NCBI GenBank assembly: GCA_964399535.1
Contig: CAYNRE010000009.1
Span: forward strand, 1 to 64,000
DNA from: CAYNRE01 sp964399535
GTDB lineage: Bacteria; Planctomycetota; Planctomycetia; Pirellulales; CAYNRE01
Direction of reading: 5' to 3'
DNA length: 64,000 nucleotides
Numbering within the stretch: the stretch's first letter is position 1; every line of letters begins with the position of its first letter. The notes beneath the pieces are model-generated. The model was not told where the DNA came from and did not search any database. It saw only the letters and a program-made list of their open reading frames with translations. This document shows positions 33,038-41,822 of the stretch, piece by piece. A program made the position numbers and the translations under genes.

Positions 33038-33511
33038 CTAGGCCGCTGCCTGCGGTCCGCCGTGCGACACCGTGCTCACCAGGTCCACCAACACCTTGGT
33101 TCCGGCCGGATTCACCCGCTTCGCACAGCGCCCAAGGGCCAGGTTCGCCGTGGCCACTTTCTCCACCTTCTGATCTTCCAGCTCCGTCCCGCTGGCCGCT
33201 TCACTCGCTCCCAACAGGTCGCCTACTTCGTAGGTGTCGCTCGGACAAGCCATCTCGAAGACACCGGTCGTCGCCACCCGAATCGGCGTCGTGTCGCCGC
33301 TCCGCGAACGCTGCATCGCCACGCCCGCGAAGGCGTCGTGCAACGCCTCCTGGTTCGCCGCCTCGGTCCCCCCGTCGGCCTGGGCCGATGCCGGGCGCAC
33401 GTCGTCCGTGGCCAGGTACACCAAATCGCCAATCTCGATCACCGTCGTCGAATCCACATTCAGCACCACCGGGTTCGTGTCCCCGTAGCGCCACCGCATC
33501 ACGTCCGCCAT
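33038..33511 (-). CDS. capsid decoration-like protein (DUF2190-like)
   Basis: A 157-residue protein with a beta-barrel pattern: DTNPVVLNVDSTTVIEIGDL, then VYLATDDVRPASAQADG, AFAGVAMQRSRSGDTTPIR, TTGVFEMACPSDTYEVGDLL. This Gly-Asp-Leu-Val-Tyr turn is typical of small head proteins of the DUF2190/decoration group, located between protease and capsid genes. Confidence 0.65.
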   Translation of the reverse strand: MADVMRWRYGDTNPVVLNVDSTTVIEIGDLVYLATDDVRPASAQADGGTEAANQEALHDAFAGVAMQRSRSGDTTPIRVATTGVFEMACPSDTYEVGDLLGASEAASGTELEDQKVEKVATANLALGRCAKRVNPAGTKVLVDLVSTVSHGGPQAAA

Positions 33512-33609
33512 CGCTCGCTTCTCCCTCGCTGAATTTGCCGGCGCAACCGCCGTCCGCGCCGCTTCTCAATCCCCGCCAACCCTCGCACCCGCGCCAACCC
33601 TCGGCCCCC

Positions 33610-34575
33610 TCAAACATCGCTCCCGGCCGGCCCGCGAATCGCTCGCAGAAACTCTGCCCGGTCGCGGCACCGGCTTCCGGCCTCCTCGCCACCCGCCGCT
33701 TGCTCCCGGCTCGATGGTCGTCGGCTCGCCGATTCGCGCTCCAGCCAGCGCACCAGTCGCCCTCGCTCGGCAATCGTCGCTCGCACCCCCTCCTCGCTCT
33801 CCAGGGCGTACAACCCAGCCACGAATCGCTCGTCCAAAATCACCCGCGTGCGCTCCTCCTCCCCGCCCAGCCGCGGCAACCCGTGTTCGCTCAGTGCCTG
33901 TTCAATCAACCGCTCGCGCTCCACCCGAGCGTCGCGCTGCCGCAACCGCTCCAACTCCTCGCGCAGCGCCGCCAGCTCGAAATCCGCGGCCCGCACCTCG
34001 CTCCCCGGCAGCTGCCCGCTTCCCCCCTCGCCAAGCGGCTCGTCGCTGGTCAACGTCTCGGAATCAGCTTTTTCGCTTTCCCCCTCGCAGCTCTCGAACA
34101 GTCCCCGTGTCGTGGCGGGGTCGGCCACCAGGTCCACGCTCTGCACCCGCACAATCTCTTCCACCACCGTCTTTTCCCCCCGTCGCCCGGTTCGGGCCTG
34201 CACGTTGTGCGAAAAGCCCACGTTCTCCGGAGCGTGGTGCGCGTCCCACGAAAGTTGCTCGGCCAAGGCGTGCTTGGGATTGAAGTGCAGATCCCCGAAC
34301 AAACCCTGGTCCGGCCGCCACTGCACGTTCCGAATCACCCCCAGCCGGTCCCGATAATCGCGTGGCTCCCAGGGGTTTCCCTTGGGGTGGTTCACATTCA
34401 CCTTGGCCCCCTCGTAAAGCGCCGTGGCACCCCGCAGCGCATCCGCCGCGTAACTGCGCCCGTTCCGCGATTCCAGGCCCAGAATCTTCACCCCTTCGAT
34501 CACTCCCCGGCCCGCGTCCACCCGGGCAGCGCCCCCGCGCCAGTCGCAGTACTCTCTCAGGCTCACCTCCGCCAC
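33610..34575 (-). CDS. prohead protease fused to scaffold
   Basis: A 321-residue protein. Residues about 10-150 form a beta-rich protease domain with VIEGVKILGLESRNGRSYAA, YEGAKVNVNHPKGNPWEPRD, NVGFSHNVQARTG and VQSVDLVADPATTRGLFES, a pattern of phage maturation proteases with conserved His and Ser. The rest is a coiled coil (FELAALREELERLRQRDARV) that acts as scaffold and is cleaved away. It is the first gene after an internal terminator, so capsid genes form their own transcription unit. Confidence 0.8.
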   Translation of the reverse strand: MAEVSLREYCDWRGGAARVDAGRGVIEGVKILGLESRNGRSYAADALRGATALYEGAKVNVNHPKGNPWEPRDYRDRLGVIRNVQWRPDQGLFGDLHFNPKHALAEQLSWDAHHAPENVGFSHNVQARTGRRGEKTVVEEIVRVQSVDLVADPATTRGLFESCEGESEKADSETLTSDEPLGEGGSGQLPGSEVRAADFELAALREELERLRQRDARVERERLIEQALSEHGLPRLGGEEERTRVILDERFVAGLYALESEEGVRATIAERGRLVRWLERESASRRPSSREQAAGGEEAGSRCRDRAEFLRAIRGPAGSDV

Positions 34576-34601
34576 TGCCGCACCCTCCTCAAGCTCGAGC
34601 C

Positions 34602-34647
34602 AAAAAAAAGAGCCTGCCGCCAGGTTCGAAAACCTCGCCGCAGGCTC
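34602..34647 (-). terminator. Rho-independent terminator splitting the phage cluster
   Basis: On the minus strand GAGCCTGC (34647-34640) pairs with GCAGGCTC (34617-34610), with an inner AGGTT/AACCT stem around a four-base loop, followed by eight T residues (34609-34602). It lies between the 60-residue gene and the protease/scaffold gene, dividing packaging/portal from capsid genes. Confidence 0.9.
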
Positions 34648-34718
34648 GGCTCCGATCCGCCGCCCAGGGCGCCGGTCGGGCTCAATACCTCGTCTTGTCC
34701 GCTCTGTCCGCTAGACGG

Positions 34719-34901
34719 CTATCGCTCCGTCCGCTCAACCCGACGGCGAATCTGCTGAATCGTTCCGTCGGCCACCACCACCTCGATCGCCGCGCCGCCG
34801 TAAAAGCCCCGCTCCAAAACCTCTCGCCAGAGTTCCTCGAGCATCGTCTCCACGCGGCGTACCTTCGCGCCGTTGGCCCCCGTCTCGCGTCGTTCACTCA
34901 T
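34719..34901 (-). CDS. YezD/DUF2292-like small protein, 60 residues
   Basis: The start at 34901 has an AGGATGG ribosome site; an upstream ATG at 34982 would give 87 residues. The end (YGGAAIEVVVADGTIQQIRR) matches the beta-hairpin of the YezD/DUF2292 family, whose bacterial members have unknown roles. It is the last gene before the internal terminator. Confidence 0.65.
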   Translation of the reverse strand: MSERRETGANGAKVRRVETMLEELWREVLERGFYGGAAIEVVVADGTIQQIRRRVERTER

Positions 34902-35015
34902 GCGAGCCATCCTAAAAATCGCCCCGGCCGAAAACAATTTCACTTTTTCCTGGTCAAGGTTCTCCAACTCCCTTCCATCCACAACGCCGAGTCACCAACG
35001 GCACGGGGTCGCGCC

Positions 35016-36440
35016 TCACTCCGCGCCGTTCTTCGCTTCCCTCGGCGGGCACCCGGCTAGCTCCAGCGCAGCTCGATGCTCGCGCAGGTTTCGCTGTTCC
35101 TGCTCGTAGTCCAAGCCTCGCCGCTGGCTCCAGGTTTGCGGCGATAGAATCCCCGCCTCGAACTGCCGTCGCGCCACCTCCTCGTCGGCCACGCGATCGC
35201 GAACCTCCAGGCTCGGTGCCGCGGCCCGCAACTCGATCCGCTCCCTCGTCTCCCGTGGCAATCGCCCTCCGGCCACGGCCTGTTCCACCACCCGCTGCAT
35301 CACCTGTAAATCGGCCGCCATCTGTTCCGCCTGCAGCCGCTCAAACATCCGCACCGCTGGCGACTCGGCCACCAGCGTCGACGAGTAGTTGGCGTTCGAA
35401 GCGTCCGAAGTCAACATGAATTCCGGCATCACCAGCCGGCTGGCAATCGCTCGCAACTCGGCCTGCAGCACAGCCACATAGTTCGCCGCGTTGAGTCCGC
35501 TGGCCGGAAAGTCGTATTCCACCCCGGCCGCTACATCCAGGATCGAACCCGGCCCGTACCGCCGAAAATGCTGGGCCGCCCGCCCTTCGCTACCCGCCTG
35601 AGTGACGTCGGCCTGCTCTCCCACGAACTGTTGCAACGCACTTCGCGTTCCGCCGGCATGCTTGCGAATCAAGGCAATCGCCGACTGAATCTCGGCTACC
35701 ACGCTCATGTTTCGTAGCAGCTTCTCCGCCCGTCGCAGGTTCTTCCGCACGGGGAAGTACAGTGGCAATCCCCGCCGCACGTTCCGGTCCACGTTGGCCT
35801 TGCGATGCTGAATCTCATCGGCCGCCACCAGTTCGCCGTCGATGTAGTAGCCAACCACCGCCTCCACGTCGTCCCGCTCGGTCACCACCCCCAGCCGGTG
35901 CGCCGGTTCCCCGCTTCGCGCGCTCGGTGTGCGTACCTGCCCCGGTTCCACGAAGCGCACCCGCGTTTCACCCCGCGGCCCCGTGAAGAACCTTAGAAAC
36001 ACCTCGCCGTCCCGGTCGCGCCGCCGCACAATCTCCTGCTGCCGCTCGTGCCAGCAACTCTCGCTGACGAACTCGTCCAGCACCCTCTGCACTTCCCGTT
36101 CCAGCTCCGGCGCGCTCGCTTCCCCGCGCCGCGCGATCGCCCGGTACGAGTGCCCGGCGCCCACGATGTAGCTAATTCGATTCTCGTGCCCGTTAATCGC
36201 AAACTCGTTGGTCACCGCCAGCCAACGACACTCGCGCCGTATCTCCGTCAGTTCTGCCTCGCTGCTTCCCACCCCCCAGCCGCTCGACTCGTCGTTGCCC
36301 CCGCTCCCGATCACATCCCACCGCGGCCCAGGCTCGTCCCACCAGGCCTCGCGCGGGTCCACGATCCCGTCCCACAGTTCGGCGTACGCCTCCCTCAACC
36401 ACCGCTGCCATCCTGGCCGTTGCCCAAGTTCTTGCGCCAT
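35016..36440 (-). CDS. phage portal protein
   Basis: A 474-residue portal protein of the lambda-type group. Features are EAWWDEPGPRWDVIG and NEFAINGHENRISYIVGAGH in the N-terminal wing, the strand set HRLGVVTERDDVEAVVGYYI, then a long clip/stem region (KNLRRAEKLLRNMSVVAEIQ) and the LVMPEFMLTSDASNANYSST motif used by these proteins. The crown helices follow. It forms the dodecameric DNA gate and binds terminase. Confidence 0.85.
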   Translation of the reverse strand: MAQELGQRPGWQRWLREAYAELWDGIVDPREAWWDEPGPRWDVIGSGGNDESSGWGVGSSEAELTEIRRECRWLAVTNEFAINGHENRISYIVGAGHSYRAIARRGEASAPELEREVQRVLDEFVSESCWHERQQEIVRRRDRDGEVFLRFFTGPRGETRVRFVEPGQVRTPSARSGEPAHRLGVVTERDDVEAVVGYYIDGELVAADEIQHRKANVDRNVRRGLPLYFPVRKNLRRAEKLLRNMSVVAEIQSAIALIRKHAGGTRSALQQFVGEQADVTQAGSEGRAAQHFRRYGPGSILDVAAGVEYDFPASGLNAANYVAVLQAELRAIASRLVMPEFMLTSDASNANYSSTLVAESPAVRMFERLQAEQMAADLQVMQRVVEQAVAGGRLPRETRERIELRAAAPSLEVRDRVADEEVARRQFEAGILSPQTWSQRRGLDYEQEQRNLREHRAALELAGCPPREAKNGAE

Positions 36441-36509
36441 CTCTACTCCCCTCGGCTTGATTGATTCGCCGTTCCCGCCTGCCCGCCTCGTCTCACGGGG
36501 CCGCGCTGC

Positions 36510-36788
36510 CTACCCCTGGTCGTTCGCCGCGTCCAACTGCTCGATCTCCGCCAAACCTCCGCTCGAGTCGGCGGCGTCCAGCCGTTCGACCACCAGTCGC
36601 ACCCACCCCAACTCGAGCGATCGCGCTCCTCGGCCCTCGTCGCGTTGCACCAACTCGCCGAATCGCGATTCGAGGGCGTCGTCCAGGAACTCCTCCCCCA
36701 CCATCACCAACACCAGGTCGTCCTCCACCACCATCCGCAGCGGTCCTTCCAACTCCAGCCCTCGTTCCGTCCACACGCTCGGGTCCAC
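36510..36788 (-). CDS. small hypothetical protein between terminase and portal, 92 residues
   Basis: The GTG start overlaps the terminase stop (TAGTG). The product VDPSVWTERGLELEGPLRMV continues with an acidic helix-strand pattern (DDLVLVMVGEEFLDDALESR). Many phages carry a gpW-like or head-tail joining protein at this place, but the pattern does not match clearly. Role unknown. Confidence 0.55.
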   Translation of the reverse strand: MDPSVWTERGLELEGPLRMVVEDDLVLVMVGEEFLDDALESRFGELVQRDEGRGARSLELGWVRLVVERLDAADSSGGLAEIEQLDAANDQG

Positions 36789-38374
36789 TAGCCCACCTCC
36801 AATCGTTGCCCTAACCCGTCGTCGGGGGGCGCTCGCCGTAGCTCGGCCGCGAGCCGCACCGCCATCTCCAACGCGTCGGGCCCGTCGTCGTGATCTCCCC
36901 AGGGAAATTCCCGCAACTGTTCCACCAGCCGCCGGGTACCCGTCGAACCTCTCAGAAACCGCAGTCTTCCTTGGGCCAACAACGGGCCCAATCGCCGAAT
37001 CCGCGCCAGCTTGTTCACCCGGTTCTCCAGCGACCACAGCGCTGCGCTCAAGTCTCCCCGTCGCCGCAACTCTTGCGTCAACAGCACTCCGAGCAACTCT
37101 TGAAACTGGTTGGCTTCAATTCCAAATGCCGTCGGCCGGTGCCGTTCCATCCAGTTGGCACACGCCTGCACCAGCTCGTCGCTGGTCCACCTCGCTAGCT
37201 CGGCCTCCACCCAGCACACCCCACGCCCGTCGATTCCCAACACCACGAGCCCGGCAAAGTCGCCTCGCCCCCGCGCGCTTCCTCGATTCGGATCCAGCGC
37301 CATCACCTTCACCGCCAGCCGCCCGGGCCACTCGTCGAACCAGATCGTGTCTCCAAAGTACCGCTCGGGCCATTCACTGGCGGCCTGATCGAGCGGCTGC
37401 CCTTGCATCTCCCGCGCAAACGTCGTCCGGCCGCTTTCGCACCGCATCTGCATCAACTCGTACAGCCCAAACACCTCGGGCCACAGCAGTTCTGCCCCGG
37501 CCTCCATCTCTGCTCGATGTCGCTCAAAGAACTCCCGTGCTTTCGCGGCCCCTTCCTCTTGCTCGTTCTCCGTATACAACTGCTCCCATTCGTCCCACAG
37601 CCCGCTTGCCTCCGGCCATCGGCCAATCGCGGGAAACACGCGCGATTTCCAGCCTGGCGTTTTCCTCAGTCGGCAGGCTAGCGCTTCGCGATGCAGCGCC
37701 GTGGCCAGGTGCACCACGTTGGTTACCCCGCTCCCGGCGCGCAGCAGCGTCCCCTCGAACCACCGTTGCACCCACTCGCGCAGTGCCGCCGATTGCACGT
37801 GTGCGTCGCTCTGCAAGTCGTCGCAAACAATCAGGCTCGGCCGATGCTCGCGATACCGTCGGCCGCGAATCCGCTGCCCCGTGCCGTAAGCCTCGATCGC
37901 CACCCCGTTGCCCAACCGCAGCCCTTGCCCCCGTGCCCACAGCCCCTTCACCGCCGCCGGATAGGCCCCCCGCAGGGCTCGGTTCGCCGTCAGTTCGTGG
38001 CGCAAGTTCTCCAGGTGCGCCTGCGCTTGCTGCCGGCTCTCCGAAACAATCCACACATACGGCTCCCGCCCCTCCACGCTCTCCCGTAACACATGGGCCA
38101 GCGTCACTAAGGTCGATTTCGCGCCTCCCCGCGGGCCAATCACATTCAACCGGCAGCCCCGCTCCGTTCGCTGCCGCTCCAGCTCCGCGGCCAGCCACCG
38201 ATGCATGCCCGACGGCGCCCGCGAGAAGTGCGCCGCCAGGTACCGCCTACCCCAATCCAACAGCGAGCCTTCGTCTTCCCGTTCGAAACGGCCCGCCAGG
38301 TCCTCGCGCAGTCGCCGCCCCCACCAGGCCCCGGCTCCGGCCAGGCCACCCCAGTCGTTTTGCCGGCCGCTCAT
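36788..38374 (-). CDS. large terminase subunit (packaging ATPase-nuclease)
   Basis: A 528-residue TerL. Walker A is GPRGGAKST (80-88). The Walker B acids are in LIVCDDLQ (about 181-188). The C-terminal RNase H-like nuclease starts at VMALDPNRGS (about 370) and closes with DDGPDALEMA, supplying metal-binding Asp residues. All catalytic parts look intact, so packaging into the shell remains plausible. It is coupled by ATGA to the small subunit. Confidence 0.9.
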   Translation of the reverse strand: MSGRQNDWGGLAGAGAWWGRRLREDLAGRFEREDEGSLLDWGRRYLAAHFSRAPSGMHRWLAAELERQRTERGCRLNVIGPRGGAKSTLVTLAHVLRESVEGREPYVWIVSESRQQAQAHLENLRHELTANRALRGAYPAAVKGLWARGQGLRLGNGVAIEAYGTGQRIRGRRYREHRPSLIVCDDLQSDAHVQSAALREWVQRWFEGTLLRAGSGVTNVVHLATALHREALACRLRKTPGWKSRVFPAIGRWPEASGLWDEWEQLYTENEQEEGAAKAREFFERHRAEMEAGAELLWPEVFGLYELMQMRCESGRTTFAREMQGQPLDQAASEWPERYFGDTIWFDEWPGRLAVKVMALDPNRGSARGRGDFAGLVVLGIDGRGVCWVEAELARWTSDELVQACANWMERHRPTAFGIEANQFQELLGVLLTQELRRRGDLSAALWSLENRVNKLARIRRLGPLLAQGRLRFLRGSTGTRRLVEQLREFPWGDHDDGPDALEMAVRLAAELRRAPPDDGLGQRLEVG

Positions 38375-38832
38375 CCGTCACCGTCATGCCCGCTCTCGGC
38401 CCACGCCGCCACCCACCGGTCGAGCCGCGCCAGAATCTTCCGTCGTACCGCCGCCTCGCTCACCTCGGCGGCAATCGTCTCCCCCAGCTCCCGCACCATC
38501 TGTCCCATTTCGGCCTTGGTCACGCTCCCGGTTGCTCGTTGTCCGTAGCGCTCCGGATACTTCCGCTCCAGTGCCCAGGCGGCCGCTCGCCAATACTTGG
38601 CATCCTTGGCAGCTCCCTGAATCAGTTGCAGGTACCGCAGCTCGTGCCCCGTCTCGGCCCGCCGCAGTTGTTCCCCGAATTCCGCGTCCCGCTTGGCGCC
38701 GCGGCGAATCGTCTCCGCCGAGCACCCCACGTACTTGGCGGCCACCGCCCGGCTGCAACCCACCGAAACAATCGCCACCACCTCGCGTTTCTTGTCCGCG
38801 TCTAACACACCCTGCCGCGCCCGTTTTGCCAT
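38371..38832 (-). CDS. small terminase subunit-like HTH protein
   Basis: A 153-residue protein from MAKRARQGV (38832). An N-terminal homeodomain-like HTH (KREVVAIVSVGCSRAVAAKY, then AETIRRGAKRD) is followed by helical oligomerisation sequence (LRYLQLIQGAAKDAKYWRAA) and a tail ending AESGHDGDG. This is the usual make-up of TerS, which binds the packaging start site. It overlaps TerL by four nt. Confidence 0.75.
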   Translation of the reverse strand: MAKRARQGVLDADKKREVVAIVSVGCSRAVAAKYVGCSAETIRRGAKRDAEFGEQLRRAETGHELRYLQLIQGAAKDAKYWRAAAWALERKYPERYGQRATGSVTKAEMGQMVRELGETIAAEVSEAAVRRKILARLDRWVAAWAESGHDGDG

Positions 38833-38948
38833 CCATCTGCTCCTCGCCCCATCGTCGGCCCGGCGTGCTGGTTGGCTCGCTCGCCTCGCGCGCGGACCCA
38901 CGCCCGGCACCCGTTCGAGGCGCCACGCGCCCTACGGCCGTCACCGGC

Positions 38949-40055
38949 TCAACCGCTCCCCAAGTACTCGAACGAAGCCGTGGTCCGCCCCCCTCCACCG
39001 CGATAACCGCGAAAACTTCGCCGTCCCGCACTCCCCGCCCGACGCACCCCCACCAGCCGCCATCGCGCCGAATCGCGGCAATGCCCCAACACACCCGGGT
39101 GGCTCGCCGTAATGCTTAGCCGCTTACCCTCTTCCCGTTCCACGTCTCCCACCGCTTCGGCCAGCCGCAGCCCTATGCCCAGCCCCTGGTAATCCGGCAG
39201 CACCACCAACCGGCTAATCCGCCGCCAACCCCTGCGCCCCACCTGGTTCAGCGTCGCGCAGAAACCGACCGCTTCGCCCTCCCACGTCCCCAGATAACAC
39301 CGGGCCACCGGATTCAAACCGCCACTCAAATAGTGATGACGCGCAAACAACGGCCAGACGTCCGCTCGACAGCGAAACACCTCGATCTCCACTCGGGGTC
39401 GCCGAAGACGCCTCCGCGAAAAACTCTGGCTCGCCATGTCAATCGTCCAGTCCGCCTCCAGCCAGGCCTCCACGTCGTAATGGCACGTAACCGCCACCAG
39501 CCGGCATGCCGCCATGCCGCTCCGTACCGCCCGGCTCACCGCGGCGCTCACCGCCCGCGCCACCTGCCGATCCACCACGCTCGTAAACTCGTCCACTACC
39601 ACCGTCGGTAGCTCGCCCGCCCCGGTCCCCGCGCTGACTCCCTTACCAACCCTGGCCAGCGCCCGCGCCAGATCGCACCGGAATCGCTCGCCGTTCGACA
39701 ACACCCGGTACGGCTTCACCCAACTTGGCGGCGAACTGAATCCCACCGCCGTCAACAGTCGCACCGTCTGCGTCAGCGGCAACTCTCCAAAACCGTCCAC
39801 AATCGCCCGGTCCTCGTCCCAGGCCCCCGGTTCCGCCACCGCGCCTTCAAACATCGTCCGGGCAATCGTCGATTTCCCGCTCCCCGAGGGGCCCACGATC
39901 GCCCCCACCCGCCAATCGTTTCCCAACTCCGGAACTTCCACCCGAAACCGCTCGCTTGCCCGCTCGGTCAGCGGCACATCGAACAGCCCGGCCACCTGTT
40001 GCACCCGATACGAGTCCGCCACCGGACAGCTCACCACAACATCAACAACCGGCAT
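38949..40055 (-). CDS. ABC-ATPase fused to GNAT acetyltransferase
   Basis: A 368-residue fusion. The N-terminal ATPase has Walker A GPSGSGKST, signature-like LSNGERFRCDLARALA and Walker B TVVVDEFTS, without membrane helices, so it is not a transporter part. The C-terminal GNAT domain (about 230-345) has HYLSGGLNPVARCYLGTWEG and the acyl-CoA site RLVVLPDYQGLGIGLRLAE. The GNAT part resembles Mom-type DNA-modifying proteins in layout; protection of packaged DNA is an inference. It overlaps the ParB-like gene by 25 nt. Confidence 0.75.
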   Translation of the reverse strand: MPVVDVVVSCPVADSYRVQQVAGLFDVPLTERASERFRVEVPELGNDWRVGAIVGPSGSGKSTIARTMFEGAVAEPGAWDEDRAIVDGFGELPLTQTVRLLTAVGFSSPPSWVKPYRVLSNGERFRCDLARALARVGKGVSAGTGAGELPTVVVDEFTSVVDRQVARAVSAAVSRAVRSGMAACRLVAVTCHYDVEAWLEADWTIDMASQSFSRRRLRRPRVEIEVFRCRADVWPLFARHHYLSGGLNPVARCYLGTWEGEAVGFCATLNQVGRRGWRRISRLVVLPDYQGLGIGLRLAEAVGDVEREEGKRLSITASHPGVLGHCRDSARWRLVGVRRAGSAGRRSFRGYRGGGGRTTASFEYLGSG

Positions 40056-40588
40056 CGCCGCCCCTCCGCGGTCAACCGCTCGAACAGCTCGCGCTGCTCC
40101 TGTTCAGCCTCGCAGTCCACCACCACCTGAAATCGCCGCGTCTCGTCCGTCTCCAGGTCGGGCTCGGCACCCCCTCCCGGCGGCCCACCCTCCCCGGCCA
40201 TCCCATCCACCAGTTGCGCCACCGCCTCGTCGTTCCACCGCCAACCCGCCTGCAACGCTTCCCACAGCTCCCCGTCTCGTTCCGCCATCCCGCCAATCGG
40301 GTCGTATACAGAAAGCAGCTTCTTCGCTTCCACCTCGCTCAAGTCCACCACCAACACGGGCACCGTCTCGCTACCCGCCGTTTCGGCTCGCAGGTGCCCG
40401 TCGATCAGTTCCAACGTGCCGTCCTCCAGCTCCCGGGCTACCAGCGCGCCGGCAAACCCCAGCTCTCCCAGCACCCCTTCCAGCACGGCTCGCTGGCTGG
40501 CCGGATGCCGGCGCCAGTTCAGCGGATGCCGGCGCAACTCCCTCGCCGGCACCCGCCGCAATTCCTTCACTCGGTCTCGAAACTCCAT
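40031..40588 (-). CDS. ParB-like nuclease-domain protein
   Basis: A 185-residue protein from MEFRDRVKEL. The ParB/Srx core is visible: RVPARELRRHPLNWRRHPAS, GALVARELEDGTLELIDGHL, then RAETAGSETVPVLVVDLSEV and LLSVYDPIGGMAERD. In phages these small proteins often lie near terminase and DNA modification genes and bind CTP or DNA. It overlaps the ABC-GNAT gene, so the two are expressed together. Confidence 0.8.
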   Translation of the reverse strand: MEFRDRVKELRRVPARELRRHPLNWRRHPASQRAVLEGVLGELGFAGALVARELEDGTLELIDGHLRAETAGSETVPVLVVDLSEVEAKKLLSVYDPIGGMAERDGELWEALQAGWRWNDEAVAQLVDGMAGEGGPPGGGAEPDLETDETRRFQVVVDCEAEQEQRELFERLTAEGRRCRLLMLW

Positions 40589-40680
40589 CCCCGCACCTCC
40601 CCAAGTGCCGCTCACATCGTCAGTCCGCCCAGCGGTTGCCCGCCCATCGTCAGCCCACCCAGCGGTTGCCCGTCGCCCCC

Positions 40681-41112
40681 CTATCTCACCACCGTGCGTA
40701 CCGTCACCCGGCTTACCGATCGCGACCGCAGCCGTTGCCGCAACCCCGTTCTCTGCACAATCACCGGCGGCACCACCGCCGTTACCCCCGTGCTGGTCAC
40801 CGTCGCCGCGCCCAGCCCCATCGGGTTCACCGCGTACCCGGCCACGCCTCCCAGCACCAGGGGCGCAGCGGCCGCCACTGCACCAAAACTACCCGCCACG
40901 CCCAGGCTCACCGGTTCACCGCATCCCACCGCGCTCCCGGCCACCACGGCGGTCGACACCACCGTGCTCGGCACGCTCACCACCGCCATTCCCAGCGGTG
41001 CCACCGCCACCGGCGAAATCGCCACCGCACTGCCCGCCAAAGGGCATGCCCCAACCGCGCTCCCAAACCACAGAACCACCCACGACACCACGACCAACGT
41101 CCATCGCTTCAT
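40681..41112 (-). CDS. exported low-complexity protein, 143 residues
   Basis: The start at 41112 (MKRWTLVVVSWVVLWFGSAV) gives a clear signal peptide with cleavage near AVGA-C. The mature part is Val/Ala/Gly-rich with few charged residues until a basic Arg/Ser/Thr end (RLRSRSVSRVTVRTVV). Two Cys residues are present. The composition suggests a filamentous or beta-solenoid-like envelope protein. No family is recognised. It shares an exported fate with the two cytochromes upstream. Confidence 0.55.
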   Translation of the reverse strand: MKRWTLVVVSWVVLWFGSAVGACPLAGSAVAISPVAVAPLGMAVVSVPSTVVSTAVVAGSAVGCGEPVSLGVAGSFGAVAAAAPLVLGGVAGYAVNPMGLGAATVTSTGVTAVVPPVIVQRTGLRQRLRSRSVSRVTVRTVVR

Positions 41113-41181
41113 CTGGCCTCTCCCGCTCTTCGTTTCCAATCTCTCACGGCCACTCCCGGCCCCACCTCAATCACCCATCGC

Positions 41182-41820
41182 TCAGCGGCCCGCTTCGCGT
41201 GCCTCGGATGCGGCTCCCGTTTCCGCCTCGCCGCTCGCGACCGGCGGTTCATCTTCCAACAGAAACTCGACCACGCTCGTAAACTCCTCGTCGCCAAGTG
41301 CTGGCCCACCCTTGGGCATGACTCCGTCTCGAATCGCGCTGAAAACCGCTTTCCTCTTGGCTCGCCACCCTGGCTCCCAAGTTCCTTGCTCCGAGAACAA
41401 CCGCACGCCTCCTTGCGCACCGCTCCCGCCGTGGCACCGCGCGCAACGCTGCCGCAGCACCGCGGCTCCAGCCGGCTCTTCCCCGTTCACGGCCAGACTC
41501 CCCACCGTGTCGATCTCAGCTCTGCCCCCGCCGCAACAGCCGCACCCGCATGCCACCGGCCTCTCGCTCGGCCTGGTCGCGACCCCGGCGGCGTCGCGGT
41601 AGCTATACACCACCAGCGGCCCCGCCACGGCCGCCACCGGTACGCCCACCGGAATTGCGAATCCGCTCACCGCCAGTCCTCGGTCCACCGCGATTCGCTG
41701 AGTCACCCGCGCCGCTCCGCGTTCCCCACCCCCCAACGCCACGCCGCTTAGCGCCACGCTTCCCGCCAACCACGGCACCAGCATCAGCACGCCACGGACC
41801 AACCTCTGCGCCCTCTGCAT
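41182..41820 (-). CDS. exported c-type cytochrome
   Basis: A 212-residue protein from MQRAQRLVRG with a signal peptide (LVRGVLMLVPWLAGSVALSG). An unusual Cys cluster (CGCGCCGGG) precedes a class I cytochrome c fold: the haem motif CARCH in VLRQRCARCHGGSGAQGG, and a distal-side Met in DGVMPKGGPALGDEEF. It would carry one haem in the periplasm. The gene lies inside the phage-derived cluster 3 nt from the larger cytochrome-like gene. Confidence 0.8.
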   Translation of the reverse strand: MQRAQRLVRGVLMLVPWLAGSVALSGVALGGGERGAARVTQRIAVDRGLAVSGFAIPVGVPVAAVAGPLVVYSYRDAAGVATRPSERPVACGCGCCGGGRAEIDTVGSLAVNGEEPAGAAVLRQRCARCHGGSGAQGGVRLFSEQGTWEPGWRAKRKAVFSAIRDGVMPKGGPALGDEEFTSVVEFLLEDEPPVASGEAETGAASEAREAGR

Positions 41821-41822
41821 CG

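Noticed and set aside
31405..34758. Very long plus-strand open frame over the capsid region
   Set aside because: It lies opposite well-supported capsid, decoration and protease genes and has an Arg/Pro/His-rich composition typical of shadow frames in GC-rich DNA.
36208..38805. Long plus-strand open frame opposite portal and terminase
   Set aside because: Antisense shadow of clear terminase and portal genes; Ser/Pro/Arg-rich with no domain.
39514..41751. Long plus-strand open frame opposite the ABC-GNAT, ParB and exported-protein genes
   Set aside because: Antisense shadow with low-complexity composition.
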